Positions 50,408-59,695 of a stretch of DNA of 64,000 nucleotides are shown here, in pieces. Under the pieces are notes generated by a model. That model made no database searches. It saw only the letters and a program-made list of their open reading frames with translations, and was not told the origin of the DNA. Source of the stretch: Bacteroidota bacterium (GTDB lineage Bacteria; Bacteroidota; Bacteroidia; B-17B0; Aurantibacillaceae); contig JAAFIQ010000009.1 of the NCBI GenBank assembly GCA_013298715.1, positions 83,230 through 147,229 of the forward strand. The letters are read 5' to 3'. The position numbers and the translations under genes are program-made. Position 1 is the stretch's first letter. Every line of letters starts with the position of its first letter.

Positions 50408-53005
50408 CTAACGTGCTTTGGCTTTTACATATTGGTAGGGTTCGTATTTTGCTCTTCCCAAATCCCAATCGCCTTTGTAGCGTGGTCCTTGTACTTTTGA
50501 TTTGCGGCTAAAACGTAATTTTTTAACGTTACCGCCTTTTGCTATAACGGCGTCTTTAATTTTATCTTGTAGTTTACGCGCACGGCTGGCAGCCAAGGTT
50601 TTATTGTTTTTAAATGCTCTTGTAGGCACATAACTCGCACTTGCGTTAATTTTAATACTCACCGTTTTTTTGCTGCTCAATTCAATAACCTTGTCAATAA
50701 AGGTATTCCATTGGTTTTCAGCTTCGTCGTTTAAGTTTTTATTGTATTTAAAGTAATATTCGTATTCTGTTGCTTCTAAATTAGCAACTGCTTGTCCGCC
50801 ACCTTCGTTACCTACATATAAGGTTTTGGTAATGCGTTTGCTTCCTTTAATATTCTCAGTACTAAAGGCAGTTGTTTCAGAGGCTGCACCATCGTGTGTT
50901 GCGTTTAAAGTGTATTTAGTTTCAGGAACTAATTCAATTGATTTAACTGAGCCCTTATCATCCGTTGTTGCGTTGTATTTATTCCCCTCAGCATCTGTTA
51001 AAACTATTTCAGAGTTTGAAAGTACTTTGCGCGTTTTAGCATCCTTAACAATAACATCTAAAAGCAATTCTTTAGAGGTTGCTGAAGGCGCTTTACCATC
51101 AATGTATAATAATTGATTAATAACCTTACTGCCTTTTACACCCATGGTGCTAACCTCAGCCAGTGCAGTTTTTTTACCTGCGGCATTTTCAGCAAAAACA
51201 GTATATTTTTTATCAGCTTGTAGCGCAATGTTATCATATCTACCTTTATCATTAGCAGTATACGTTTGAGCATTGCCGCCTTTTTCTTCAACAACTATTT
51301 TAGCAGCAGGTACTGCATTTTTTTGTTTAGAATTGTTTAGTACAATTGTGTTTAAAACAATGGCCTTTGATTTTGTTTTTATTTTTCCTAAAAGCTTAAC
51401 TGGTTCTAGGTTAACTTCACGCTTAATTTCATTGTAAGAGAGTTCGTTCGTTACAAAAACATCTTCGTTGTAAAACTCCTCACCTTGAGGTGCCTGGTAA
51501 CTAAAGTTATACTCACGGCCAGGAGGCAAAATGGTTGAGAAACTTCCGTTAATTAATTTAGGGCGGTAAGTTCCTACAATTTCTCCAGTTTGTTTGTCTT
51601 TTACTATAATGGTTAAGTCTTCTGGTAATTTTTCGCCATCTGCTGGTATAATTTGTCCTTTAAATAATGCGAGTGGTTTTTCTTTTGCCTCAGGAATTGA
51701 AATCATGTAAATATCTTTTTCTCCATAGCCACCATCTTTAGCAGACGAAAAATAACCACGTTTACCATCAGGTGATGAAATATAAAACACGTCATCATCG
51801 GTTGTATTGATTGGGTAACCGATATTTGTTACATCTGAAAATTTATTTTCTTCGTTTAATGTGGCAAACATGATATCAAAGCCCCCCATTGTTTTATGGC
51901 CTTTTGACGTGAAGAAAAACGTTGTACCATCAGGGTGAATAAATGCACCGTCTTCATCGTATTCAGTATTAATGGTTGGGCCCATATTAAAGGCTTTACT
52001 CCATTTACCATTAGGCAATTTTACACAGCGGTAAATATCTCTTCCGCCAAAACCGCCTGGTCTATCACTTACAAAAAATAACAAGTTACCATCTGAACTT
52101 AAGCAGGCGTGGCTTTCCCAATGTTTGGTATTAACATCGCTACCAAATTCTTTTAATGTGCTCCAATCTTTTCCATCAAAGGTACTGTAGTATATATTTC
52201 CACCATTTCCTTCACCAGCATCTCTGTAAACAATAAGGGTTTGTCCGTCGGGTGTAATGTTTATAGAGGCTTCCATGCCAGAGCTGTTAATGTTTGGTGA
52301 TATAGGTTGTGGTGAGCTCCAGCGTCCCATTTCATCTTTATAGGAAACCACAACATCTTCGTTATAATAACCATAAACATCTTTTATTCCACCTGTGGTG
52401 TTAGGCCTCCGCGTTGTATAAATCAACATGCGCTCATCGGCGCTCATAACAGGGCTAAAATCAGGATAAGTTCCGTTAATGCTATCTCCTAAATTCGTTA
52501 TTTGAACATTTAAAGGCACAGCAATAAGTTCTTTTGCGTAGGCTGCCGTGGCTTTGGCTTTAGCAATCATTTTGGTGTATTCTTTATCGCCATTTGCAAA
52601 TTTCTCGAAGGCATCGTATTGGGTAGTTGCTTCATCAAATTTTTGGTTTATGTGTAAGGCTTGACCATAGTAGTAAATTGCTAGCGGAGGTGCGGCTTTT
52701 TCTTGGTAATTATCGTTTTTATAAGTTTTAGTAACGTTTTTTATAGCCCGGGCTAAGTGTACTTCGGCTTTAGATTTTTCGTTGAGAGATTTTAAGTAGC
52801 AAACACCAAGTAAATAGTTAATGTTAGCTGAGGTTGAATCAATTTGATAAGCTGCCTCAAAATTATCTTTGGCCATTAAAAAATTATCTTCAAGTAGCAA
52901 ATAAGATCCTTCGCTAAAATAATCTTTATAAGTGCCTCCAGCTTTAACTTGTGCATTAACGTTTATGCACAAAACTAACAACGATAGTATTACTAACTTT
53001 TTCAT
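50408..53005 (-). CDS. PorE-like envelope protein: TPR, PD40 propeller, carboxypeptidase-regulatory-like domains, degenerate OmpA C-terminus
   Basis: 865 residues from ATG 53005 (KKLVILSLLVLCINVNAQ signal peptide). The frame is open to 53041, but a -7 element at 53030-53037 rules out that start. TPRs lie at ~25-160 (YLLGVCYLKSLNEKSKAEVH). PD40/beta-propeller repeats at ~185-430 include YPDFSPVMSADERMLIYTTR, LFFVSDRPGGFGGRDIYRC and GYFSSAKDGGYGEKDIYMIS. CarbopepD-reg-like units with YNATTDDKGSVKSIEL occupy ~440-730. The final ~110 residues are OmpA-like, keeping LAASRARKLQDKI but lacking the usual GHTD. This is the architecture of PorE, which links the T9SS to peptidoglycan. Confidence 0.78.
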   Translation of the reverse strand: MKKLVILSLLVLCINVNAQVKAGGTYKDYFSEGSYLLLEDNFLMAKDNFEAAYQIDSTSANINYLLGVCYLKSLNEKSKAEVHLARAIKNVTKTYKNDNYQEKAAPPLAIYYYGQALHINQKFDEATTQYDAFEKFANGDKEYTKMIAKAKATAAYAKELIAVPLNVQITNLGDSINGTYPDFSPVMSADERMLIYTTRRPNTTGGIKDVYGYYNEDVVVSYKDEMGRWSSPQPISPNINSSGMEASINITPDGQTLIVYRDAGEGNGGNIYYSTFDGKDWSTLKEFGSDVNTKHWESHACLSSDGNLLFFVSDRPGGFGGRDIYRCVKLPNGKWSKAFNMGPTINTEYDEDGAFIHPDGTTFFFTSKGHKTMGGFDIMFATLNEENKFSDVTNIGYPINTTDDDVFYISSPDGKRGYFSSAKDGGYGEKDIYMISIPEAKEKPLALFKGQIIPADGEKLPEDLTIIVKDKQTGEIVGTYRPKLINGSFSTILPPGREYNFSYQAPQGEEFYNEDVFVTNELSYNEIKREVNLEPVKLLGKIKTKSKAIVLNTIVLNNSKQKNAVPAAKIVVEEKGGNAQTYTANDKGRYDNIALQADKKYTVFAENAAGKKTALAEVSTMGVKGSKVINQLLYIDGKAPSATSKELLLDVIVKDAKTRKVLSNSEIVLTDAEGNKYNATTDDKGSVKSIELVPETKYTLNATHDGAASETTAFSTENIKGSKRITKTLYVGNEGGGQAVANLEATEYEYYFKYNKNLNDEAENQWNTFIDKVIELSSKKTVSIKINASASYVPTRAFKNNKTLAASRARKLQDKIKDAVIAKGGNVKKLRFSRKSKVQGPRYKGDWDLGRAKYEPYQYVKAKAR

Positions 53006-53029
53006 TAAAAATTGTAAAATGATAAAAAG

Positions 53030-53037
53030 CAAATATA
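53030..53037 (-). promoter_or_regulatory. Candidate -7 element of the PorE-like gene
   Basis: TATATTTG on the minus strand, a full consensus match, 24 nt before ATG 53005; supports that start over the longer frame. Confidence 0.4.
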
Positions 53038-53126
53038 TCATTAAATTTTAAAAAATTTAGTTTTATAGGGAAAAAATATGTTTTTGTCGAAGCGGAGTTT
53101 GTAGTAATTACCCCTCTGTTTTTTGC

Positions 53127-53134
53127 TATCTTTG
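53127..53134 (+). promoter_or_regulatory. Candidate -7 element of prfC
   Basis: TATCTTTG, full consensus match, 17 nt before ATG 53152. A TTTG at 53098-53101 is 25 nt upstream, slightly far for a -33 element. Confidence 0.4.
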
Positions 53135-53151
53135 CCAACTATTTTAAAAAA

Positions 53152-54732
53152 ATGAATTTTGAAGAAGAAATAAAACGGCGTAGAACCTTTGCTATTATTG
53201 CGCATCCGGATGCAGGTAAAACAACGCTAACTGAAAAGCTATTGTTATTTGGTGGGGCAATACAAAGTGCAGGGGCCGTAAAATCTAATAAAATTAAGAA
53301 AAGTACCACCAGCGATTTTATGGAGATTGAGAAACAACGCGGTATCTCGGTTTCTACATCGGTAATGGCCTTTGATTATAAAAATTATAAGGTTAATATT
53401 TTAGATACACCCGGCCACGAAGATTTTGCTGAAGATACTTACCGCACATTAAGCGCTGTAGATAGCGTTATAATGGTAATTGATTGTGTAAAAGGAGTAG
53501 AGCCACAAACACGCAAATTGCTTGAGGTTTGCAGAATGCGCGCCACACCTGTTATTGTTTTTGTAAATAAGTTAGATAGAGAAGGACAAAATCCGTTTGA
53601 TTTATTAGATGAGATTGAAAAAGAGTTAAAAATAAAAGTGCGTCCGCTTACTTGGCCTATCGGTATTGGTAAATCGTTTAAGGGCGTGTATAATTTAATT
53701 GAAAAATCGCTTAACCTTTTTACGGGAGATAGTAAAACCACAGTTGAAGCGCGTTTAAAATTTACAGATATAAACGACAAGCAAATTGATAAATTAATTA
53801 CTGAAGATTTTGCAACGCAACTTAGAGCAGATGTGGATTTGATAGATGGTGTGTACGATGATTTGAATGTAGAAAAATATTTAGAAGGAAAAATTAGTCC
53901 TGTATTTTTTGGAAGCGCTGTAAATAATTTTGGGATTAATGAATTACTGGATTGCTTTGTGGATATAGCCCCTGGACCAAAACCTCGCGATACAGATGAT
54001 GGTAGTGTAGCGCCAAACGACAAAAAGTTTAGCGGCTTTGTTTTTAAAATTCATGCCAATTTAGACCCTAAGCACCGCGACAGGATTGCCTTTTTAAGAA
54101 TTTGTAGCGGTACGTTTGAACGTAATAAGTACTACCACCATGTGCGCGATAAAAAAGCCTTGCGTTTTAGTAACCCAACCGCTTTTATGGCACAACAAAA
54201 ATCTATAATTGATGAAGCTTTTCCCGGAGATGTTATTGGTTTATACGATGCAGGTAATTTTAAGATTGGCGACACATTAACAGAAGGCTCAAACTTTAAT
54301 TACAAAGGTATACCAAGTTTTTCGCCAGAGTTATTTAGGTATGTAAATAATTTAGACCCAATGAAAACCAAACAGCTTCAAAAGGGCTTAGAGCAATTAA
54401 CAGATGAGGGAGTGGCGCAACTTTTTACCAGAAAGGTGGATGGGCGCAGAATTATTGGAACTGTGGGAGCGTTACAATTTGAAGTAATACAACACCGCTT
54501 AAAGGCAGAGTACAACGCAAGCGCAAATTTTGATCAAATTAGTTTGTACAAAGCACTTTGGATTGCTTGCCCTGACAGAAAAAAATTAGAAGCCTTTATG
54601 CAAGATAGAAACGCGCACATAGCTTTGGATAAAGATGAAAAACCAGTGTTTTTGGCAGAAAGTGCTTGGTTATTGCAAATGGCGCAAGAAAAATTTCCAG
54701 AAATTGAATTTCATTTAAAAAGCGAGTTTTAA
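53152..54732 (+). CDS. prfC: Peptide chain release factor 3
   Basis: 526 residues, the family length. GTPase motifs: G1 AHPDAGKT (17-24), switch I region [17 protein letters not shown]3 [16 protein letters not shown]4 [10 protein letters not shown]3-specific downstream segments include RHDKAL-like [39 protein letters not shown] and [15 protein letters not shown]. It releases RF1/RF2 from ribosomes after peptide release. Stands alone with its own promoter. Confidence 0.97.
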   Translation: MNFEEEIKRRRTFAIIAHPDAGKTTLTEKLLLFGGAIQSAGAVKSNKIKKSTTSDFMEIEKQRGISVSTSVMAFDYKNYKVNILDTPGHEDFAEDTYRTLSAVDSVIMVIDCVKGVEPQTRKLLEVCRMRATPVIVFVNKLDREGQNPFDLLDEIEKELKIKVRPLTWPIGIGKSFKGVYNLIEKSLNLFTGDSKTTVEARLKFTDINDKQIDKLITEDFATQLRADVDLIDGVYDDLNVEKYLEGKISPVFFGSAVNNFGINELLDCFVDIAPGPKPRDTDDGSVAPNDKKFSGFVFKIHANLDPKHRDRIAFLRICSGTFERNKYYHHVRDKKALRFSNPTAFMAQQKSIIDEAFPGDVIGLYDAGNFKIGDTLTEGSNFNYKGIPSFSPELFRYVNNLDPMKTKQLQKGLEQLTDEGVAQLFTRKVDGRRIIGTVGALQFEVIQHRLKAEYNASANFDQISLYKALWIACPDRKKLEAFMQDRNAHIALDKDEKPVFLAESAWLLQMAQEKFPEIEFHLKSEF

Positions 54733-54758
54733 GATTTATTTTTATCTTTAAAAATAAA

Positions 54759-56750
54759 TTGATTAAAAAAATAAGCATATTTTATTTAAGCGTTTTGTTT
54801 TTATCCACTAATGTTTGTGGGCAAGAAAGGCCAATAGACTCTTTACTTTTTTCAATAAAAAATAATTCGCCGCAAGCAGATTATTTAAATAAACTAAACA
54901 CAATTTGTATAAATTACTATTATAACAATGAATCGGATAGCGCTTTAAAATATAGTAAGCTAGGTATAGAGTATGGTTTACAACACAATTTTAATAAACC
55001 GTTAGGCGACTCATATAATATTTGTGCAAATATTTATTTCTTTAAAAGTTTGTATGCAGAGGCGTTAAAGTATAATTTATTTGCCTTAAAAATTTCAGAA
55101 AAATTTGGGACAAAAGAAGCAATTGCAAATCAAAATAATAATACTGGGAATACACTAAACAGGTTAAAACGCTTTAAAGAATCACTAAACCACCATAATA
55201 AAGCACTAAAAATTAGAAGAGAACTTAAGGATAGTATTAATATTGGCGAATCGTATAATAATCTTTCAAACGTATATCAAAACATGCGAGATTTTGAGAG
55301 AGCTTTACAAGCGCAAAATGAATCTATAAAAATAAGATTCAGATTAAAAGATACCTCAGAAATAGTGGCCTCTCTTAATAATTTAGGAAATATCCACACC
55401 GATTTGCATCAGTATGATACTGCAATTAAATACTTAAATCTTGCGCTTTGGTACAATAAAAAATCTACAAGAGCACTTGAGGATGAAGAAATTTCCTACG
55501 TAAACTTAGCAAGAACTTATTTACTTTCTCAAAATTACAAACCTGCCGAAAGCTATGCTATAAAAGCTTTAGAGCTAGGCAGTAAAATTGGCGATGGAGA
55601 AACTGTTTTAGAAGCAAACGACTTATTAAGTAAATTGTATAAAGAAACGAAAGATTATAAAAAATCGCTTTACCATTACCAAGAATATATTTCTTTACGA
55701 GATAGTTCGTTTAATGTTACAAAAATTAATAATTCGTTAGCCGAACAGTATGAATACGAATATGAAAAAAAATCTAATGAAGAAAAAATTGAACAAGCTA
55801 AGAGAGATGCAATAGCTGCAACAGAAAAAAGAAAACAAAATCAAATCTTGATTTTGGTGGTTTGCGTTTTAATTTTACTTATAGGATTGGTGATTTTTTT
55901 AATAAGAGGTTACCTACAAAAACAAAAAACAAACGAAAAAGTACTTAAGCAAAGCGAACTACTAAAGGAAAAGCAAAAAGAGATTATAGATAGTATTAAC
56001 TACGCCAAACGTATTCAAACAGCGGTATTGCCAAATGAAGAAAAATTATTAGAAGGATTTAAAGAAAACTTAATTTATTTTAGCCCTAAAGATATTGTGA
56101 GTGGCGATTTGTATTGGTATGCCAAAGTAACCACCACAACTTCAAATCCTTTAGAGCTTAAAGTAATTGCCGTTGCAGATTGCACAGGGCATGGTGTACC
56201 AGGAGCGTTTATGAGTTTGTTAGCAATTGAGTTATTAAACCAAAGTGTAAAAGATCCTACAATAAATTCGCCATCCGAATTATTAAACCAGATGAATGTA
56301 AAAATTTCGGAAGGATTAAATAAAAATAAAAAAGAAGTAATTAACGATGGTTTTGATATTGCTGTATGTGCTATTGATGCTAAAACCAATATGCTTTATT
56401 ATGCTGGCGCCAACCGGCCAATTTGGATTTTAAGAAATAATACAATTGAAGAAATAAAAGCAACAAAGTCTTCAATTGGTGGTAGTTCAAAGATTACACA
56501 ATTATTTAACGACACTCAGATTCAGCTTTACAAAGGGGATAAGCTATATATCTTCAGCGATGGTATTACCGACCAGTTTGGAGGAGCTGATAATAAAAAA
56601 TATACCAAGAATAGGTTACGAAAATTTTTGTTAGACACAGCAAGTATTAGCATGCAAGAGCAACAAAAGTTATTTACTAAAGAAATTCAAAATTGGAAAG
56701 GAGAAACAGAACAAACGGATGATATGTTGTTGCTTGGGGTGTTGATTTAA
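54759..56750 (+). CDS. TPR sensor with C-terminal SpoIIE-type (PP2C) phosphatase, second copy
   Basis: 663 residues, TTG start. TATCTTTA at 54743-54750, one base off the -7 consensus, is 8 nt before it. The signal peptide is ISIFYLSVLFLSTNVCGQ. TPRs of the tightly spaced type run over ~60-310 (GESYNNLSNVYQNMRDFERA; ASLNNLGNIHTDLHQYDTAI). A membrane segment (~365-385, ILILVVCVLILLIGLVIFLI) and coiled coil lead into the SpoIIE domain (~425-663), with DIVSGDLYW, ADCTGHGVPGAFMSL, DGFDIAVC and IFSDGITDQFGG. The architecture equals that of the 27246 gene. Partner proteins are not next to it. Confidence 0.88.
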   Translation: MIKKISIFYLSVLFLSTNVCGQERPIDSLLFSIKNNSPQADYLNKLNTICINYYYNNESDSALKYSKLGIEYGLQHNFNKPLGDSYNICANIYFFKSLYAEALKYNLFALKISEKFGTKEAIANQNNNTGNTLNRLKRFKESLNHHNKALKIRRELKDSINIGESYNNLSNVYQNMRDFERALQAQNESIKIRFRLKDTSEIVASLNNLGNIHTDLHQYDTAIKYLNLALWYNKKSTRALEDEEISYVNLARTYLLSQNYKPAESYAIKALELGSKIGDGETVLEANDLLSKLYKETKDYKKSLYHYQEYISLRDSSFNVTKINNSLAEQYEYEYEKKSNEEKIEQAKRDAIAATEKRKQNQILILVVCVLILLIGLVIFLIRGYLQKQKTNEKVLKQSELLKEKQKEIIDSINYAKRIQTAVLPNEEKLLEGFKENLIYFSPKDIVSGDLYWYAKVTTTTSNPLELKVIAVADCTGHGVPGAFMSLLAIELLNQSVKDPTINSPSELLNQMNVKISEGLNKNKKEVINDGFDIAVCAIDAKTNMLYYAGANRPIWILRNNTIEEIKATKSSIGGSSKITQLFNDTQIQLYKGDKLYIFSDGITDQFGGADNKKYTKNRLRKFLLDTASISMQEQQKLFTKEIQNWKGETEQTDDMLLLGVLI

Positions 56751-57012
56751 ATTTTAAATAATTAGTTCAAAAAAATCTCAATTAGATTAAAGCATACTAA
56801 CGTTTTCTGAAGAATTTGAAGAAAGTAATCGGAATTACTAATTGCAACCCACGAACTTAAACTTCGTGAGACATAGAAGGACAGATTTTGCTCGGGCCAG
56901 AGCTTTGTTTTGAATAGTTTGTTTTGAGTCTCAAACGTTCTCAATTTTCATTAAGTATTAATTTTTATAACCAAAATATAATGCAGAAGGTTATTATATT
57001 TTGATTATTTTT

Positions 57013-57750
57013 ATGATTAAAATTCTTGCATCAAAAAACTTATTATTTTTTTTAATTTTATAATTGTGTTTGCAAATGCGCAAACATCATTAATTAGTTT
57101 TACCGAAAATAAAGGACAAATAAGCGACCAATTAAACCCCGCCCTGATGTTTTGTTTGCAGGCACGGTAAACGATATAGCATTCTACTTAAGAAATAATG
57201 GTATTAGTTATCAATTAAACCGAGTGGATAGTTGGAAAGAAGAAGAAGATTTTAAACTTAAACAAAAGCGTAAAGTTGCTGACAAAACTAGCATTTATCG
57301 TTTAGATATAAATTGGTTAGGAATTAATAAAAATATTGCAATACAAACAGAAAAGCCACTTGAAGGATACAACAATTATTATTTAGAAGTATGCCCTAAT
57401 GGTGTACTTAATGTAAAAAGCTACCAAGGAGTTTTTTTATAAAAATATTTATAACAACATTAACTTGCACTATTACCATAAGATAATGTGTTGAAATACG
57501 ACTATATTGTAGCACCTGGCGGCAATTACAAACAAATACAATTACAAATAAAAGGCGCAACGGCTATTAACATACAAAACGATGGCTCGGTAATAATAAC
57601 TACACCTCTAGGTAGTATAAAAGAAGGTGAACTTTATGGACAGAAAGTTTAATTATAGAAGGAAAAAAAGACTAATTAGTAGATATAGTATCCTGAATGG
57701 AATCTATTAATGTAATAAATTGACTTTAAGACTGGTCAGTTTTAAAAACT
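57013..57750 (+). pseudogene. Disrupted 5' part of a large secreted repeat-protein gene
   Basis: Reading frames must be switched several times to recover one protein: MIKILASKNLLFFLIL, then FANAQTSLISFTENKGQISD, then (57152-57442) AGTVNDIAFYLRNNGISYQL with the body up to NVKSYQGVFL, then LKYDYIVAPGGNYKQIQLQI and IITTPLGSIKEGELYGQKV. Beyond that LIIEGKKD, LVDIVS and MESINVIN are separated by stops. The FTENKGQ opening, the APGG segment and the order match the N-terminal domain of large secreted proteins with SBBP/PKD repeats and T9SS tails. All of the downstream repeats are missing. At least five lesions, so a real pseudogene rather than one sequencing error. The preceding gap 56751-57012 shows nothing. 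Confidence 0.75.
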
Positions 57751-57758
57751 AATTGTAG

Positions 57759-58799
57759 TTAAAAATAAAAATTCAATTTTAAACTTCCTGTTGCGCCCCA
57801 AAGGCCAGTATTATTGTCATTATCAAAACCCCAATAGCCTTTGCGTTGGCCTTTAATAATTGTTGTTCCAATTACATCTGAGTTGGCTTGCGGACTTACT
57901 TTATTTGGATTTCCAGTACTTTCCCATACTGTTTGGCCTTTGCTTGTAATGCCAAGCCCTAAGCCCCAACCAAACTCACCGCCTAAACTAATTTTTGGTG
58001 CAATAAAATATTCTGCACCTACAAAACCACGTACACCAAAACTAAATGTTGTTCCGTTCTTACGGGTTAATATTCTGGCTAACTCCGGGCCACCAACGCT
58101 TGCGTTGTTTGCACCTGTTAATCCTATTGAGTTTGCAGCCACTACATTATTTGCACCTACCATTAAATCATCGTTTGATACGGTAACATTTTGTGGTGTG
58201 TTTGGTCCTGAGTTTGTAACATTAACTGCTAAATTATTTCCGTATTGAAAAGCATCTCTGCTACCACTTAAATAAATACCTGCCTCGCCACCATAATATC
58301 CTTGTAAGCGGGTTTTGCCTTTTCGTTTTTCTATACCAATGCTTACCCCAACAGAGGCTGAACTCTTACGCCATCTGTTTTCTAACAACTGACCTTGCAC
58401 AGGGTAACCATTTACTGAAGTTGATGGTGCGCTTAACATACGGTTTGTAACGCCTTGTCGAACGGTATTTCCACCAAAACCCAAACGTAAGCTTGCACGG
58501 TAGGCAGTTTTTTCATCTTTAAAGTATTTACCTGTAATATTTTGCCCGTTCGATAAAAAATTCCAAGTTGGGGCTTGATTTTGCACAACCACCACGCCAC
58601 CATTGGTTGTGGTTACTACACCGCCTTTATTAAACGCGTTTCCTATAAAATTTAAAAAGGGATTAGCGTCAATACTAATGCACCAATCGTCTTTTTCGGG
58701 CAAAATCGGTTCTCCTTTTTTTGAGGTTAAATCTTGTCCGTAAGCAATACTTGATAAAATAGCTATAGAATAAACTGAGAGTTGAATGAATTTAATCAT
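57759..58799 (-). CDS. Outer-membrane beta-barrel protein
   Basis: 346 residues with signal peptide IKFIQLSVYSIAILSSIAYG. The N-terminal plug DWCISIDANPFLNFIGNAFN is followed by alternating beta strands (AYRASLRLGFGGNTV, SSASVGVSIGIEKRKGKTRL, GYYGGEAGIYLSG, FSFGVRGFVGAEYFIAPKIS, GGEFGWGLGLGI) and a C-terminal aromatic residue (LKLNFYF), as in outer-membrane barrels recognised by BAM. A Gly/Asn/Val-rich central loop (~185-245) may be extracellular. Function unknown. It closes a minus-strand pair with pcm, 46 nt apart. Confidence 0.78.
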   Translation of the reverse strand: MIKFIQLSVYSIAILSSIAYGQDLTSKKGEPILPEKDDWCISIDANPFLNFIGNAFNKGGVVTTTNGGVVVVQNQAPTWNFLSNGQNITGKYFKDEKTAYRASLRLGFGGNTVRQGVTNRMLSAPSTSVNGYPVQGQLLENRWRKSSASVGVSIGIEKRKGKTRLQGYYGGEAGIYLSGSRDAFQYGNNLAVNVTNSGPNTPQNVTVSNDDLMVGANNVVAANSIGLTGANNASVGGPELARILTRKNGTTFSFGVRGFVGAEYFIAPKISLGGEFGWGLGLGITSKGQTVWESTGNPNKVSPQANSDVIGTTIIKGQRKGYWGFDNDNNTGLWGATGSLKLNFYF

Positions 58800-58845
58800 G
58801 TTGGTATTAACTTATTTTTTGGTAAAATATTGTGCTAAATTACAA

Positions 58846-59526
58846 TTATTGCGCCTTATTTTGCAATAATGGTACAAATTTGAAATTCCCTAACTGTTTT
58901 TTATCGAATTGTGTATCTGATGTTTTTTTTAACCAATTCATTTCTTGATTCTCACCTTCGCCAATAGGAATAAGCATTACGCCACCTACTTTTAATTGAA
59001 CGAGCAGGTCTGAAGGGATGTAAGGTGCGCCAGCGGTTACAATTATTTTATCGAATGGGGCATATTGGGGCAAGCCTTTATAACCATCGCCATAAACCAA
59101 GCGTGGTGAGGTGTAACCTATATAAGGTAAAAATAATTTTGTTTTATCGTACAAGGTTTTTTGACGTTCGATACTATACACTTTTGCTCCAACTTCTACC
59201 AATACTGCGGTTTGATAACCACAGCCGGTACCAATTTCGAGTACTTTTTCGCCCGGAACAATTTCTAACATTTGTGTTTGAAATGCTACCGTGTAAGGGT
59301 GCGATATTGTTTGCCCAGCCCCAATTGGCAATGCTTTATCGCTGTAGGCGTGGTCTAAAAGAGCGGGTCGAGCAGTGGTATTATCAAAAAATAAATGCCG
59401 AGGAACTTTTTCAATAGCCGCTAGCACATTTTTACTCGTAATTCCTTTTTGTAGCAATTGTTCTACCAAACGTTTGCGTTTACCTCTAAATAAATAGTCA
59501 TCTTCTTTGCTTACTTCATAAAACAT
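58846..59526 (-). CDS. pcm: Protein-L-isoaspartate O-methyltransferase
   Basis: 226 residues. Family motifs are present: RKRLVEQLLQKGITSKNVLA near the start, PRHLFF, the active-site segment ALPIGAGQTISHPYTVAFQT, and the SAM-binding motif VLEIGTGCGYQTAVLVE with YSIERQ. The post-motif PYDKIIVTAGA-type segment reads PFDKIIVTAGAPYIPSDLL, and the C-terminal GGVMLIPIGEG is present. It methylates isoaspartyl residues in damaged proteins to start their repair, using SAM. TAGCTTTG lies 8 nt before the ATG. Confidence 0.95.
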   Translation of the reverse strand: MFYEVSKEDDYLFRGKRKRLVEQLLQKGITSKNVLAAIEKVPRHLFFDNTTARPALLDHAYSDKALPIGAGQTISHPYTVAFQTQMLEIVPGEKVLEIGTGCGYQTAVLVEVGAKVYSIERQKTLYDKTKLFLPYIGYTSPRLVYGDGYKGLPQYAPFDKIIVTAGAPYIPSDLLVQLKVGGVMLIPIGEGENQEMNWLKKTSDTQFDKKQLGNFKFVPLLQNKAQ

Positions 59527-59534
59527 GGTATTTG

Positions 59535-59542
59535 CAAAGCTA
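59535..59542 (-). promoter_or_regulatory. Candidate -7 element of pcm
   Basis: TAGCTTTG on the minus strand, a full TAnnTTTG match 8 nt before the ATG; implies a near-leaderless mRNA. Confidence 0.4.
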
Positions 59543-59678
59543 CTTAATTATAAATCATTTAATAGTGGCACCTTTTATAAATACTAACACCTATCATTTA
59601 AAAACAAATAAATAAGCGCTAACGTTTTTTTATGAAAATTATTGTGTAAAAATAAAAAACGAATAGGCAATTATTTTA

Positions 59679-59686
59679 TAACTTTG
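59679..59686 (+). promoter_or_regulatory. Candidate -7 element of the envelope operon
   Basis: TAACTTTG, a full consensus match, 9 nt before ATG 59696. It lies within the longer open frame that begins at TTG 59642 and therefore favours the ATG as start. Confidence 0.4.
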
Positions 59687-59695
59687 GATTGGTAT

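Noticed and set aside
53439..54023. 194-codon minus-strand ORF inside prfC
   Set aside because: Antisense frame of a fully conserved release factor gene.
56762..56944. Minus-strand 60-codon ORF downstream of the second SpoIIE gene
   Set aside because: No family or promoter; the short hairpin CACGAA/TTCGTG in the same stretch lacks a T-run, so no terminator either.
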